Program-made: the position numbers and the translations under genes
From: Hydrogenophaga sp.
GTDB lineage: Bacteria; Pseudomonadota; Gammaproteobacteria; Burkholderiales; Burkholderiaceae_C
Length of the DNA stretch: 16,060 nt
NCBI GenBank assembly: GCA_030684755.1
Contig: JAUXXN010000051.1
Coordinates: 1-16,060, forward strand
Direction: 5' to 3'
In this document: piece by piece, positions 1 to 6,458 of the stretch
How the letters are laid out: each line of letters begins with the position of its first letter
Numbering within the stretch: the stretch's first letter is position 1
Notes under the pieces: model-generated
The model's database searches: none
The model's input: only the letters and a program-made list of their open reading frames with translations
Told to the model about the DNA's origin: nothing

Positions 1-1
1 C

Positions 2-796
2 CAACTCGGACTGCCCCAGGTGCTGAAAGACGTGGTGCTGTCCAAGCGCGGTCTGTGCATCCTTGTGGGCGGTACGGGCTCGGGCAAATCCACGTCGCTG
101 GCGGCCATGGTGGACTGGCGCAACGAAAACACGCAAGGCCACATCATCACCATTGAAGACCCGGTGGAGTTTGTGCACCCGCACAAAAATTGCGTGGTCA
201 CCCAGCGCGAAGTGGGTCTGGACACCGACAGCTGGGAAGCCGCTTTGAAGAACACACTGCGCCAAGCCCCCGATGTGATCCTGATGGGCGAGATACGCGA
301 CCGCGAGACCATGGAGCATGCGATCCAGTTTTCTGAAACCGGGCACCTGTGTTTGGCCACACTGCACGCCAACAGCGCCAACCAGGCCCTGGACCGCATC
401 ATCAACTTCTTCACCGAAGAGCGGCGCAGCCAGTTGCTGATGGACCTTTCGCTCAACCTGCGCGCCTTGGTGTCGCAGCGGTTGGTGCCGCGCCAGGACA
501 ACAAAGGACGCCACGCCGCCGTGGAGGTGATGCTGAACTCGCCCCTGATCTCCGACCTGATCTTCAAAGGCGATGTGTCCGAGATCAAAGAGATCATGAA
601 GAAAAGCGGGAACATGGGCATGCAGACTTTTGACCAAGCGCTGTTCAACGCCTATGAGGCCAACCTCATCACATTCGAAGACGCGCTGCGCAACGCCGAC
701 TCCCTGAACGACCTGCGCCTGCAAATCAAGCTCAACAGCCGACGAGCGCGCACGCAAGACCTGTCCGCCGGCACCGAGCACTTCACCATTGTTTGA
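2..796 (+). CDS. pilU: PilU, type IV pilus retraction ATPase (5' end outside window)
   Basis: Partial gene: the reading frame is open from base 2 and about 264 C-terminal residues are present, so roughly the first third of a ~380-residue protein is missing. PilU is a hexameric cytoplasmic ATPase of the secretion-ATPase superfamily that works with PilT to retract type IV pili and drive twitching motility. Walker A (GGTGSGKST) is encoded at bases 68-94. The Walker B/Asp-box region GEIRDRETM follows near base 290, then the His-box segment TGHLCLATLHA. PilU rather than PilT is indicated by KDVVLSKRGL ahead of Walker A, the DTDSWEAALKNTLRQAPDV segment, and a C-terminal region with NADSLNDLRLQIKL. 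The last ~20 residues are a polar tail that is not part of the ATPase core. PilT would be expected just upstream, but that lies off the window. Confidence 0.93.
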   Translation, partial: QLGLPQVLKDVVLSKRGLCILVGGTGSGKSTSLAAMVDWRNENTQGHIITIEDPVEFVHPHKNCVVTQREVGLDTDSWEAALKNTLRQAPDVILMGEIRDRETMEHAIQFSETGHLCLATLHANSANQALDRIINFFTEERRSQLLMDLSLNLRALVSQRLVPRQDNKGRHAAVEVMLNSPLISDLIFKGDVSEIKEIMKKSGNMGMQTFDQALFNAYEANLITFEDALRNADSLNDLRLQIKLNSRRARTQDLSAGTEHFTIV

Positions 797-836
797 CGCA
801 CCTCCATACCATCTCTCACTCTAAGAACACCCCCAC

Positions 837-1739
837 ATGAGCAGCATCGCCGCCAAAACCTACGAATCTGTGGCGCCCAAGAAGGTGGCATTTCTTGGCC
901 TGGGCGTCATGGGTTTTCCCATGGCCGGGCATCTGGCGCGCGCCGGGCATTCGGTCGCGGTCTACAACCGTTCGCCCGCCAAAGCGCGGGCTTGGGTGGC
1001 CGAATTCGGCGGGCAAGCCCGGCCAACGCCTCGCACAGCCGCCATGGGTGCCGACACCGTGTTCGCTTGCGTGGGCAACGACGACGATCTGCGCTCCATC
1101 ACTCTGGGCGCTGACGGCGCTTTCGCCGGCATGGAGCCCGGCACTGTGTTCGTGGACCACACCACCGCTTCGGCCGACGTGGCCCGCGAGTTGCATGGTG
1201 CGGCAAAAACCCTGGGTCTGGCCTTCATCGATGCGCCCGTCTCGGGCGGTCAGGCTGGCGCTAAAAACGGCGCCTTGACCGTGATGTGCGGCGGCGATGA
1301 AAAAGCGTTTGATGCGGTGAAACCCGTGGCGCTGGCGTTTTCGCGCGCCTTTACCCGCATGGGCCCCAGCGGGGCGGGTCAGATGACCAAAATGGTCAAC
1401 CAGATCTGCATTGCCGGGCTGGTGCAGGGGCTGGCCGAAGCGATTGCGTTTGGCCAGAAAGCCGGGCTGGACATGAACCAGGTGCTGGATGTGATCGGCA
1501 AAGGCGCCGCGCAAAGCTGGCAGCTCGACAACAGGGGCAAGACCATGGTGGCCGACCAGTTTGACTTTGGTTTTGCCGTGGATTGGATGCGCAAAGACCT
1601 GGGTCTGGTGCTGGACGAAGCCCGGCGCAACGGTGCCCGGCTGCCAGTGACCGCGCTGGTGGACCAGTTTTACGCCGACCTGCAAGCCCAAGACGGCAAC
1701 CGGCTCGACACGTCAAGCCTGATCAAAAGACTGCGGTGA
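837..1739 (+). CDS. NAD(P)-dependent beta-hydroxyacid dehydrogenase family oxidoreductase
   Basis: A 300-residue cytoplasmic enzyme of the 3-hydroxyisobutyrate / tartronate-semialdehyde / glyoxylate-succinic semialdehyde reductase family, of normal family length. Visible features are the Rossmann dinucleotide motif GLGVMG (residues 21-26), YNRS after the second strand (43-46), the substrate-binding signature DAPVSGG (132-138), and the catalytic lysine in GQMTKMVNQ (Lys185, with Asn189). Asn-Arg where NAD-specific members have Asp hints at NADP(H) preference, which is inference. The substrate cannot be told from sequence, so no gene symbol is given. No clear Shine-Dalgarno precedes the ATG at 837. 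The gene sits 40 bases behind pilU on the same strand and may be co-transcribed, although no functional link to pili is evident. It converges with dolP. Confidence 0.9.
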   Translation: MSSIAAKTYESVAPKKVAFLGLGVMGFPMAGHLARAGHSVAVYNRSPAKARAWVAEFGGQARPTPRTAAMGADTVFACVGNDDDLRSITLGADGAFAGMEPGTVFVDHTTASADVARELHGAAKTLGLAFIDAPVSGGQAGAKNGALTVMCGGDEKAFDAVKPVALAFSRAFTRMGPSGAGQMTKMVNQICIAGLVQGLAEAIAFGQKAGLDMNQVLDVIGKGAAQSWQLDNRGKTMVADQFDFGFAVDWMRKDLGLVLDEARRNGARLPVTALVDQFYADLQAQDGNRLDTSSLIKRLR

Positions 1740-1745
1740 TGGCGC

Positions 1746-1766
1746 GGGCTGGCTCGGCCCCAGCCC
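1746..1766. terminator. Possible terminator hairpin between convergent genes
   Basis: A perfect 7-bp inverted repeat, GGGCTGG (1746-1752) and CCAGCCC (1760-1766), with a 7-base loop, lies just after the oxidoreductase stop and before the end of convergent dolP. There is no T-run on either side, so it is not a textbook intrinsic terminator. It could still block 3' exonucleases or assist Rho. The call rests on position and stem only. Confidence 0.35.
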
Positions 1767-1817
1767 ACGCAGTGGCCTCCAAAAGACCAACGCAACACGG
1801 AGGCAAGGCCGCTGCGC

Positions 1818-2477
1818 TTACTTGGCGGGTGCTGCTTTTTCGTTTTCAGACGGTTTGGGCAACAGGCGCGCCAGTTCTTCCTCGCTGAGGATTTCCAGCA
1901 CCCGCACCACGCGCTGCACGCCCTGGGTGTTGCGGGTGATTTCGGTGGCGCGGTCGGCTTCGCGCTGGGTCAGAAGGCCCATCAGATACACCGTGCCCCG
2001 GGCTGTGACCACCTTGACAGACGACGCCGACAAGTCGCGCGCATCGATCATGGCGGCCTTCACACGACCGGTGACCAAGGTGTCTGAGGAACGCTGGGTG
2101 AGCGAAGAAACCCCCAACACCCCCAGCTCGTTGACGACACTGCGAACATTTTCAACGCCCGCCACCGTGCTTTCGACCAACGCCTTGTCCTGCTCGGTCG
2201 CCACCTCGCCAGTCAGCAATACCCGGCGGTTGTAGCTGGTGACATTGACGTTGCCGCGCTGGCCGATTTGGTCGCGCAGTCGGTTCGATGCGCGCAACTC
2301 AATGCCTTGGTCTTCCAACTGGGCACCCGAGGTGCGTCGGTCTGTGGCCACAAAGGCACTGGCCATGGCGCCGCCCACCACCAGAGGTGCGCAGGCCGAC
2401 AACGCTGCTCCGAACAACACAGCGGCCAAGGTGGTGGCAGCCACGCGGCTCCAGCGTGCGTGCTTCAACAGCTTCAT
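1818..2477 (-). CDS. dolP: DolP-like outer-membrane lipoprotein with two BON domains
   Basis: A 219-residue lipoprotein. The N-terminus has a basic start, a hydrophobic stretch and the lipobox LSAC with Cys29. The residue after Cys is Ala, not Asp, so sorting to the outer membrane is expected. Two BON domains follow at about residues 58-120 and 130-197, each with the family pattern (RRVLLTGEV; GTVYLMGLL). In E. coli, DolP (formerly YraP) maintains outer-membrane integrity and supports the BAM complex. The C-terminal ~20 residues are a charged Ala/Lys/Glu tail. The ATG overlaps the diaA stop as ATGA (2474-2477), and an AGGAG lies 8 bases upstream inside diaA, so the two are probably translationally coupled. 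The order yraN-diaA-dolP supports orthology with the E. coli genes. Confidence 0.9.
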   Translation of the reverse strand: MKLLKHARWSRVAATTLAAVLFGAALSACAPLVVGGAMASAFVATDRRTSGAQLEDQGIELRASNRLRDQIGQRGNVNVTSYNRRVLLTGEVATEQDKALVESTVAGVENVRSVVNELGVLGVSSLTQRSSDTLVTGRVKAAMIDARDLSASSVKVVTARGTVYLMGLLTQREADRATEITRNTQGVQRVVRVLEILSEEELARLLPKPSENEKAAPAK

Positions 2478-3094
2478 ACGGGGGTCTCCTGTTCATTGAT
2501 CACTGCGTCGGGCAGCCCCAGCAGCTGGGCGTCCACTCCGTCGCAAATACAGTGCAACACGATGTGATGCACCTCCAGAATACGGGCCGGCACGTCGTGG
2601 GGTACGCACACCAACACATCGGTGTCGCGCAGCATTTGCGCCAAGCGCCCACCACGCCCGCCCGTGAGCGCCAACACGGTCATGTCGCGCTCGTGCGCGG
2701 CTTCCACCGCTGCCAAAAGGTTGCCCGAGTTGCCGCTGGTCGAAAGCACCAGTAGCACGTCACCAGCCTGGCCCAGCGCGCGCACTTGGCGGGCGTAGAC
2801 GGCGCGGGCGTCAAAGTCGTTGGCAATGCCGGTCAGCACGGCGGCGTCGGCTGAGAGCGAAAACGCGGCCAGTTCGGGGCGCTCACGGTCGTAGCGGCCC
2901 ATGAAACTGGCGGCGAAATGCTGGGCTGAGGCAGCCGAGGCGCCGTTGCCGCAAGTCAGCACCTTGCCACCACCGGTGACGCTCACCAGCACCGCCGTGG
3001 TGGCCGCTTCGACCACCTGCGCAAGCGACTGCGCACACTGGTATTTCAGGTCGGCGCTGTCGATGAATTGTTGTTGTATTCGTTGCAAAAGCAT
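2474..3094 (-). CDS. diaA: DiaA-type SIS-domain protein (DnaA initiator-associating)
   Basis: A 206-residue protein of the SIS (sugar isomerase) fold. The phosphate-binding SIS motifs are CGNGASAASAQHF (residues 48-60) and STSGNSGN (118-125). It resembles the phosphoheptose isomerase GmhA, but the catalytic glutamate expected after HFA in GmhA (HFAEEL) is absent: here it reads HFAASF, as in E. coli DiaA (HFAASM). With its position between yraN and dolP this favours DiaA, which binds DnaA and promotes timely replication initiation, over an LPS heptose enzyme. The start at 3094 gives MLLQRIQQQF, matching the DiaA N-terminus. The frame is open further upstream to 3211, overlapping yraN, but that extension has no family character. 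The gene lies 28 bases downstream of yraN and overlaps dolP by 4 bases. Confidence 0.88.
   Translation of the reverse strand: MLLQRIQQQFIDSADLKYQCAQSLAQVVEAATTAVLVSVTGGGKVLTCGNGASAASAQHFAASFMGRYDRERPELAAFSLSADAAVLTGIANDFDARAVYARQVRALGQAGDVLLVLSTSGNSGNLLAAVEAAHERDMTVLALTGGRGGRLAQMLRDTDVLVCVPHDVPARILEVHHIVLHCICDGVDAQLLGLPDAVINEQETPV
2486..2490 (-). promoter_or_regulatory. Shine-Dalgarno of dolP inside the diaA 3' end
   Basis: On the minus strand AGGAG ends 8 bases before the dolP ATG (2475-2477). It lies within the last codons of diaA. Together with the ATGA stop/start overlap this points to termination-reinitiation coupling of the two genes. Confidence 0.75.
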
Positions 3095-3122
3095 GGGGCG
3101 ATCATAGCGGTCGGGGGTTGTG

Positions 3123-3563
3123 TCAAAAGCTAGCGGAAGCATCAAAGGCCGCACGCAGCCAGTCGATACGCACAGACTCTTGAATCTGGGCTGTCGGCTC
3201 CAAACGGCCATGGATCAGCACCGCATCAAACCGGCATGCAGGTTCCGATCCCAATCGCAGCAAAAAGTGCCGTGCTGCCAACACAATTCGCCGCTGTTTG
3301 TTGGGCGTGATGCTGGCGCCCGCGCCGCCCTGTCGGTTGCTGGCACGCTGGCGCACCTCCACAAACACCAGCGTGCCGTCGGGCTCGCGCATAATCAAAT
3401 CGACTTCGCCACCGCCCCGGCCCGGGGTCTTGAAATTGCGCCGCACCAGCACCAAGCCGTGGCGCTGCAAATGCGCCAATGCCATGTCTTCGGCGGCATC
3501 GCCCATGCCCTTGGTGGTGGGCCGGGTGGGCTCCGGCGCCCCCTGTTTTTTGGAAAACCACAT
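3123..3563 (-). CDS. yraN: YraN / UPF0102 family predicted endonuclease-like protein
   Basis: A 146-residue protein from the ATG at 3563 (an alternative in-frame ATG at 3581 adds six residues). The UPF0102 family has a Holliday-junction-resolvase-like restriction-endonuclease fold and no settled cellular role. Visible motifs are the family start GDAAEDMALAHL (residues 21-32), the Glu-X-Asp of GEVDLI (Glu53, Asp55) and FVEVRQR with Glu69. The family commonly has Arg where canonical PD-(D/E)XK nucleases have Lys. TPNKQRRIV (86-94) is the usual later signature. A GGAG lies 12 bases before the 3563 start, which is a long spacing, so the exact start is uncertain. It is the first gene of the minus-strand yraN-diaA-dolP unit and diverges from rsmI with no intergenic space, so its promoter must lie within rsmI coding sequence. 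Confidence 0.87.
   Translation of the reverse strand: MWFSKKQGAPEPTRPTTKGMGDAAEDMALAHLQRHGLVLVRRNFKTPGRGGGEVDLIMREPDGTLVFVEVRQRASNRQGGAGASITPNKQRRIVLAARHFLLRLGSEPACRFDAVLIHGRLEPTAQIQESVRIDWLRAAFDASASF
3552..3555 (+). promoter_or_regulatory. Shine-Dalgarno deciding the rsmI TTG start
   Basis: GGAA lies 7 bases before the TTG at 3563-3565. The next in-frame ATG (3644) would cut the protein at MVATPIGNL and remove the conserved GALY just before the first motif. The upstream ATG at 3479 would add a Trp/Pro-rich stretch unlike the family. The TTG is therefore the best-supported start. Confidence 0.55.
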
Positions 3564-4495
3564 TGTCTGCAAGCACTCCATCCCTGTTGGCCGCCGCACG
3601 CGAGGCGGCTGCTCACCAACATTATCCGCAGGGCGCGCTCTACATGGTCGCCACGCCCATCGGCAATTTGGCCGACATCGGGCTGCGCGCCTTGCAGGTG
3701 TTGTCGTTGGCCGACACCGTGGCCTGCGAGGACACGCGCCACACCGCTGGCCTGCTGCAAGGCTATGGGCTGCACAAGCCGCTGCTGGCACTGCACGAAC
3801 ACAACGAGGCCGAAGCCGCCCAAACCGTGGTGCAGCGCCTGCAAGCCGGCCAGCGCGTGGCCTATGTGAGCGACGCCGGCACCCCCGGCGTGAGCGACCC
3901 GGGCGCGCGCTTGGTGTCGGCGGTCACAGCGGCGGGTTTTCGCTGCGTGCCCATTCCGGGTGCCAGCAGCATCACCGCGCTGCTGAGCGTGGCGGGCTCA
4001 GGGCGCACAGGCGGCTGGGATGGCCGCTTTGTGTTTGCTGGTTTTTTGTCGCCCAAAGCCGCCGAGCGCCAACGCGAGGTGCAACACATCGCCGATGACG
4101 CCCGCGCCTGTGTGCTGCTGGAAGCGCCGCACCGCATCGAAGCGCTGGCCAAAGACCTGGCCGCTTTGGGCGCGCGCATGCTGACCGTGGGGCGCGAACT
4201 GACGAAGCAATTTGAAGAAGTGGCGCACCTGAGCGCCGAGGCATTTCCGGCCTGGTTGCAGGCCAACGCCCACCGCACACGCGGCGAATTTGTGTTGCTG
4301 GTCCACCCCAGTGCCGCCGAAAAAACCGAGGGCTGCGCACTGAACGCCGCCACCCAGCGCACGCTGAACCTCTTGCTGGCCGAGCTGCCGCTGAAAACCG
4401 CCGTGAAACTGTGTGCCGACATCACCGGCCAGCCGCGCAACACAATCTACGAAGCGGCCCTGGCCCAGCGCAAAAACCGGTCTGAAGAAGACTGA
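3563..4495 (+). CDS. rsmI: RsmI, 16S rRNA (cytidine-1402-2'-O)-methyltransferase
   Basis: A 310-residue SAM-dependent methyltransferase of the tetrapyrrole-methylase fold that 2'-O-methylates C1402 of 16S rRNA in the ribosomal P site. Motifs in order are VATPIGNL (29-36), CEDTRHT (55-61), the SAM-binding VSDAGTPGVSDPG (102-114), PGASSITAL (132-140), LLEAPHR (185-191) and GRELTKQFEE (210-219). The C-terminal small helical domain has LAELPLKTAVKL and the NTIYEAAL segment typical of the family. Length is close to the usual ~290 residues. The start is taken as TTG 3563 on the basis of the GGAA upstream and retention of the GALY lead-in. Divergence from yraN matches the general rsmI/yraN neighbourhood of proteobacteria. 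lpoA, which separates them in E. coli, is not present here. Confidence 0.92.
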   Translation: MSASTPSLLAAAREAAAHQHYPQGALYMVATPIGNLADIGLRALQVLSLADTVACEDTRHTAGLLQGYGLHKPLLALHEHNEAEAAQTVVQRLQAGQRVAYVSDAGTPGVSDPGARLVSAVTAAGFRCVPIPGASSITALLSVAGSGRTGGWDGRFVFAGFLSPKAAERQREVQHIADDARACVLLEAPHRIEALAKDLAALGARMLTVGRELTKQFEEVAHLSAEAFPAWLQANAHRTRGEFVLLVHPSAAEKTEGCALNAATQRTLNLLLAELPLKTAVKLCADITGQPRNTIYEAALAQRKNRSEED

Positions 4496-4540
4496 GCGCT
4501 GTCGCCAGCCACCTGCAGGCGCCCGGCACAGCGGCAGCTG

Positions 4541-4930
4541 TCAGGGAAGCCTCACGACGGGGTCGTTGCCCGAACGCGGCGCAGCACCCGGTGCTGTGGG
4601 CTCGGACACCTCGTGGGCTTGCACATCCACCACATCGCCCCGGTCGGTACCACGGTTGGAAAACGGCGAGGCCGAACCAGCGGGCCGCCCACCACCGGCA
4701 CGGCCGGGCCACACACCACCGGCGTAGCGCTGCGACGCCCGCCGGAAATGCTGAAACATGAGCACCGGCGTGGGCTTGCGCCCAGTCAACAGCGCCCACA
4801 ACGAAGACACCAGCACGACAACCAGCAGCGCCAGCAACAGGCTCAGCACAAAGATAGCCAGTGCCAGCCCAAACACCAGCTTGGTGATGCCGCTGACCAC
4901 GCGGCCGATAAAGTCCGTAAAACCATTCAT
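4541..4930 (-). CDS. Small single-span membrane protein, function unknown
   Basis: A 129-residue protein from the ATG at 4930. One long hydrophobic segment (about residues 17-49) follows a short amphipathic N-terminus, probably one inner-membrane helix or a tight hairpin. After it comes SSLWALLTGRKPTPVLMFQHFR (about residues 42-63 in all), which looks conserved in type. The rest is a Gly/Pro/Ser-rich hydrophilic tail ending with RGDVVDVQAHEV. I recognise it only as resembling hypothetical proteins near rsmI in Comamonadaceae, from memory and not from a search. Upstream in-frame codons (to 4987) give no plausible extension. It converges on rsmI with a 45-base gap and diverges from the exported protein at 5079. 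Confidence 0.7.
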   Translation of the reverse strand: MNGFTDFIGRVVSGITKLVFGLALAIFVLSLLLALLVVVLVSSLWALLTGRKPTPVLMFQHFRRASQRYAGGVWPGRAGGGRPAGSASPFSNRGTDRGDVVDVQAHEVSEPTAPGAAPRSGNDPVVRLP

Positions 4931-5014
4931 AGTGAGAAGAGCCCGACGGGCCAGTAGAGTTCCGCAAGCATCGGCACACGCGCCCAACCGATTTGCCCAA
5001 CAATAAGACAGCGC

Positions 5015-5051
5015 TTAAAAACCGCTTTTAACACATGGGGGCAGGCCCCCC
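5015..5051. promoter_or_regulatory. Divergent control region with two small inverted repeats
   Basis: The 148-base gap between the divergent genes (4931-5078) holds an A/T-rich inverted repeat TTAAAA (5015-5020) / TTTTAA (5026-5031) and a GGGGG (5037-5041) / CCCCC (5047-5051) hairpin. The hairpin begins 42 bases upstream of the ATG at 5079 and would lie in that gene's leader. I see no convincing -35/-10 pair. The function is inferred from placement only. Confidence 0.3.
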
Positions 5052-5078
5052 GCTTGCAAGCACCGTCTGGAAACCGCC

Positions 5079-5732
5079 ATGACTCTGACCCACCCGGAAG
5101 CCCCCACCCGGCGCCTTGCCGCCGCACTGCTGGCCTGCGCCATGCCGCTGGCCTCGCAGGCATTGGAACTGTCGGACGTGGCGCGTGAAGGCGAGCTGCG
5201 CTTTTTGGGCGAACGCCCCGACCCTGGTGCCTACCACTACGCCTCGCGGGTGGAAATCTCCCCAGACAGCCTCACCAGCGGCGTGGTGCAGATCACCACC
5301 TGCCACCATCAGCTGGACCCGAACGCCAAGATCGTCATCACGTTCAACCCGCAGCGGGTGCAACACATAGAAATGGCGTCCACCGAGGGTGTGGAACGCG
5401 CCCAGGTGCAGGATCACCGGGTGGAACTGACGCAGGTGCAGCGCGGCGGCAGCGCCTGCATCAACCTCACGTCCAAAGCGCTGGAGCGGGTGGACGACAC
5501 CACCTGGCGCCTGCACGCCGGGCCGTTGATGCGCCGCTACTTGGACGGCTACCTGCCCATGCAAGCCCGCTTGGCTTTTCACTGGCCCGAAGGCCTGTTG
5601 CAACTGCGCAGCACCGCACCGCAGGCGCAACCCGGTGTGGCGGTCAGCAGCAGCAGCAGCGGCGCAGCGCTGGACCTCGTGTTCGCCGGACGCATGACCG
5701 CCTCTCTGGATTTGGTGCGCGGCACGCCCTGA
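5079..5732 (+). CDS. Exported (periplasmic) protein of unknown function
   Basis: A 217-residue protein that I do not recognise. The N-terminus is a Sec-type signal peptide: Arg11-Arg12, a hydrophobic core (residues 13-26) and a likely cut after ASQA (about residue 28). The mature part is mixed alpha/beta in character with many short hydrophobic strands. It contains Cys75 and Cys127, which could form a disulfide in the periplasm, and a five-serine run (190-194). There is no lipobox, and the C-terminal end (ASLDLVRGTP) is not a typical outer-membrane beta-signal ending in Phe. GGAA ends 6 bases before the ATG. It is followed 97 bases later by the DUF502 gene on the same strand and may be co-transcribed with it. 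Confidence 0.75.
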   Translation: MTLTHPEAPTRRLAAALLACAMPLASQALELSDVAREGELRFLGERPDPGAYHYASRVEISPDSLTSGVVQITTCHHQLDPNAKIVITFNPQRVQHIEMASTEGVERAQVQDHRVELTQVQRGGSACINLTSKALERVDDTTWRLHAGPLMRRYLDGYLPMQARLAFHWPEGLLQLRSTAPQAQPGVAVSSSSSGAALDLVFAGRMTASLDLVRGTP

Positions 5733-5829
5733 TCGCTGGCCGCCAGCCTTGCCATGCAACCAGCATGCCCGGCTGCTATGCTGAGCAACAGTTGCGCGCA
5801 TTCGGCACGTAACTTTTTTACAGCGCTCC

Positions 5830-6453
5830 ATGAAACCGATTTACCAATACTTTTTTCGCGGTCTGATCACGTTTTTGCCCTTGGCATTGACGGTCTACGT
5901 GTTGTTTTTGTTCGTCACCTGGACCGAAGGCGTGGCCATGGCAATCATCCGGCCTGTGATTGGCGACTTCTACCTGCCAGGGCTGGGCATTCTGCTGGGC
6001 GCCGGACTGATTGTTGGGCTCGGTTTCTTCATTTCGCAGCCCTCTACTGCGCGCCTGCTGTCTTGGGTGGAACTTCCATTCACCAACTTGCCGGTGGTGA
6101 AAAGCATTTATTCGTCGTTAAAAAACTTTGCCGACTACTTCGCCCCGCACGAAAAAGACGCCCAACAGGTGGTGCTGCTGCGCATGCCCGGTGGTGAGCT
6201 GTCCATTGTGGGGCTGGTCACGCGCCAGTCCATGAAAGGCCTGGCGCGCGGGCTGAACGAACTGGAAGACCATGTGGCGGTGTACCTGCCCATGGGTTAC
6301 ATGATCGGCGGCTACACCGTGTTTGTCCCACGCAGCTGGACCACCCCCATCGACATGACGGTGGAAGAGGCCATGCGCTCGGCACTGATTGCGTTCATGT
6401 CGTCCAACCGCAGCGACAAAAACAGCGCGCCTGCCAGAGCATCAGAAAGCTAA
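5830..6453 (+). CDS. DUF502 family inner-membrane protein
   Basis: A 207-residue protein of the DUF502 family, which is widespread in bacteria and has no established biochemical role. Two membrane helices are visible at about residues 11-33 (GLITFLPLALTVYVLFLFV) and 51-70. The conserved loop after helix 2 reads NLPVVKSIYSSLKNF (86-100). It is followed by a soluble domain with the family segment YLPMGYMIGGYTVFVPRSW (152-170). The N-terminus beginning just before the first helix supports the ATG at 5830, although no good Shine-Dalgarno precedes it. The stop lies only 5 bases before the next ATG, so it is almost certainly co-transcribed with the PatZ-like gene. This gives an operon link between an uncharacterised membrane protein and acyl-CoA metabolism, but no mechanism. 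Confidence 0.85.
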   Translation: MKPIYQYFFRGLITFLPLALTVYVLFLFVTWTEGVAMAIIRPVIGDFYLPGLGILLGAGLIVGLGFFISQPSTARLLSWVELPFTNLPVVKSIYSSLKNFADYFAPHEKDAQQVVLLRMPGGELSIVGLVTRQSMKGLARGLNELEDHVAVYLPMGYMIGGYTVFVPRSWTTPIDMTVEEAMRSALIAFMSSNRSDKNSAPARASES

Positions 6454-6458
6454 CAGCC

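Noticed and set aside
816..1691. 291-codon minus-strand frame opposite the oxidoreductase
   Set aside because: Composition is typical of antisense shadow (His/Gly/Gln-rich) with no family motif. The sense strand encodes a complete dehydrogenase.
1775..1804. GCCTCC...GGAGGC inverted repeat near the dolP end
   Set aside because: The arms are 6 bp with an 18-base loop, partly an expected chance match in GC-rich DNA.
2474..3094. Annotation as GmhA phosphoheptose isomerase
   Set aside because: The catalytic Glu after HFA is missing and the neighbourhood is that of diaA.
3142..3211. Longer diaA start overlapping yraN
   Set aside because: The extra N-terminal residues have no SIS/DiaA character and no Shine-Dalgarno. 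The start at 3094 matches the family N-terminus.
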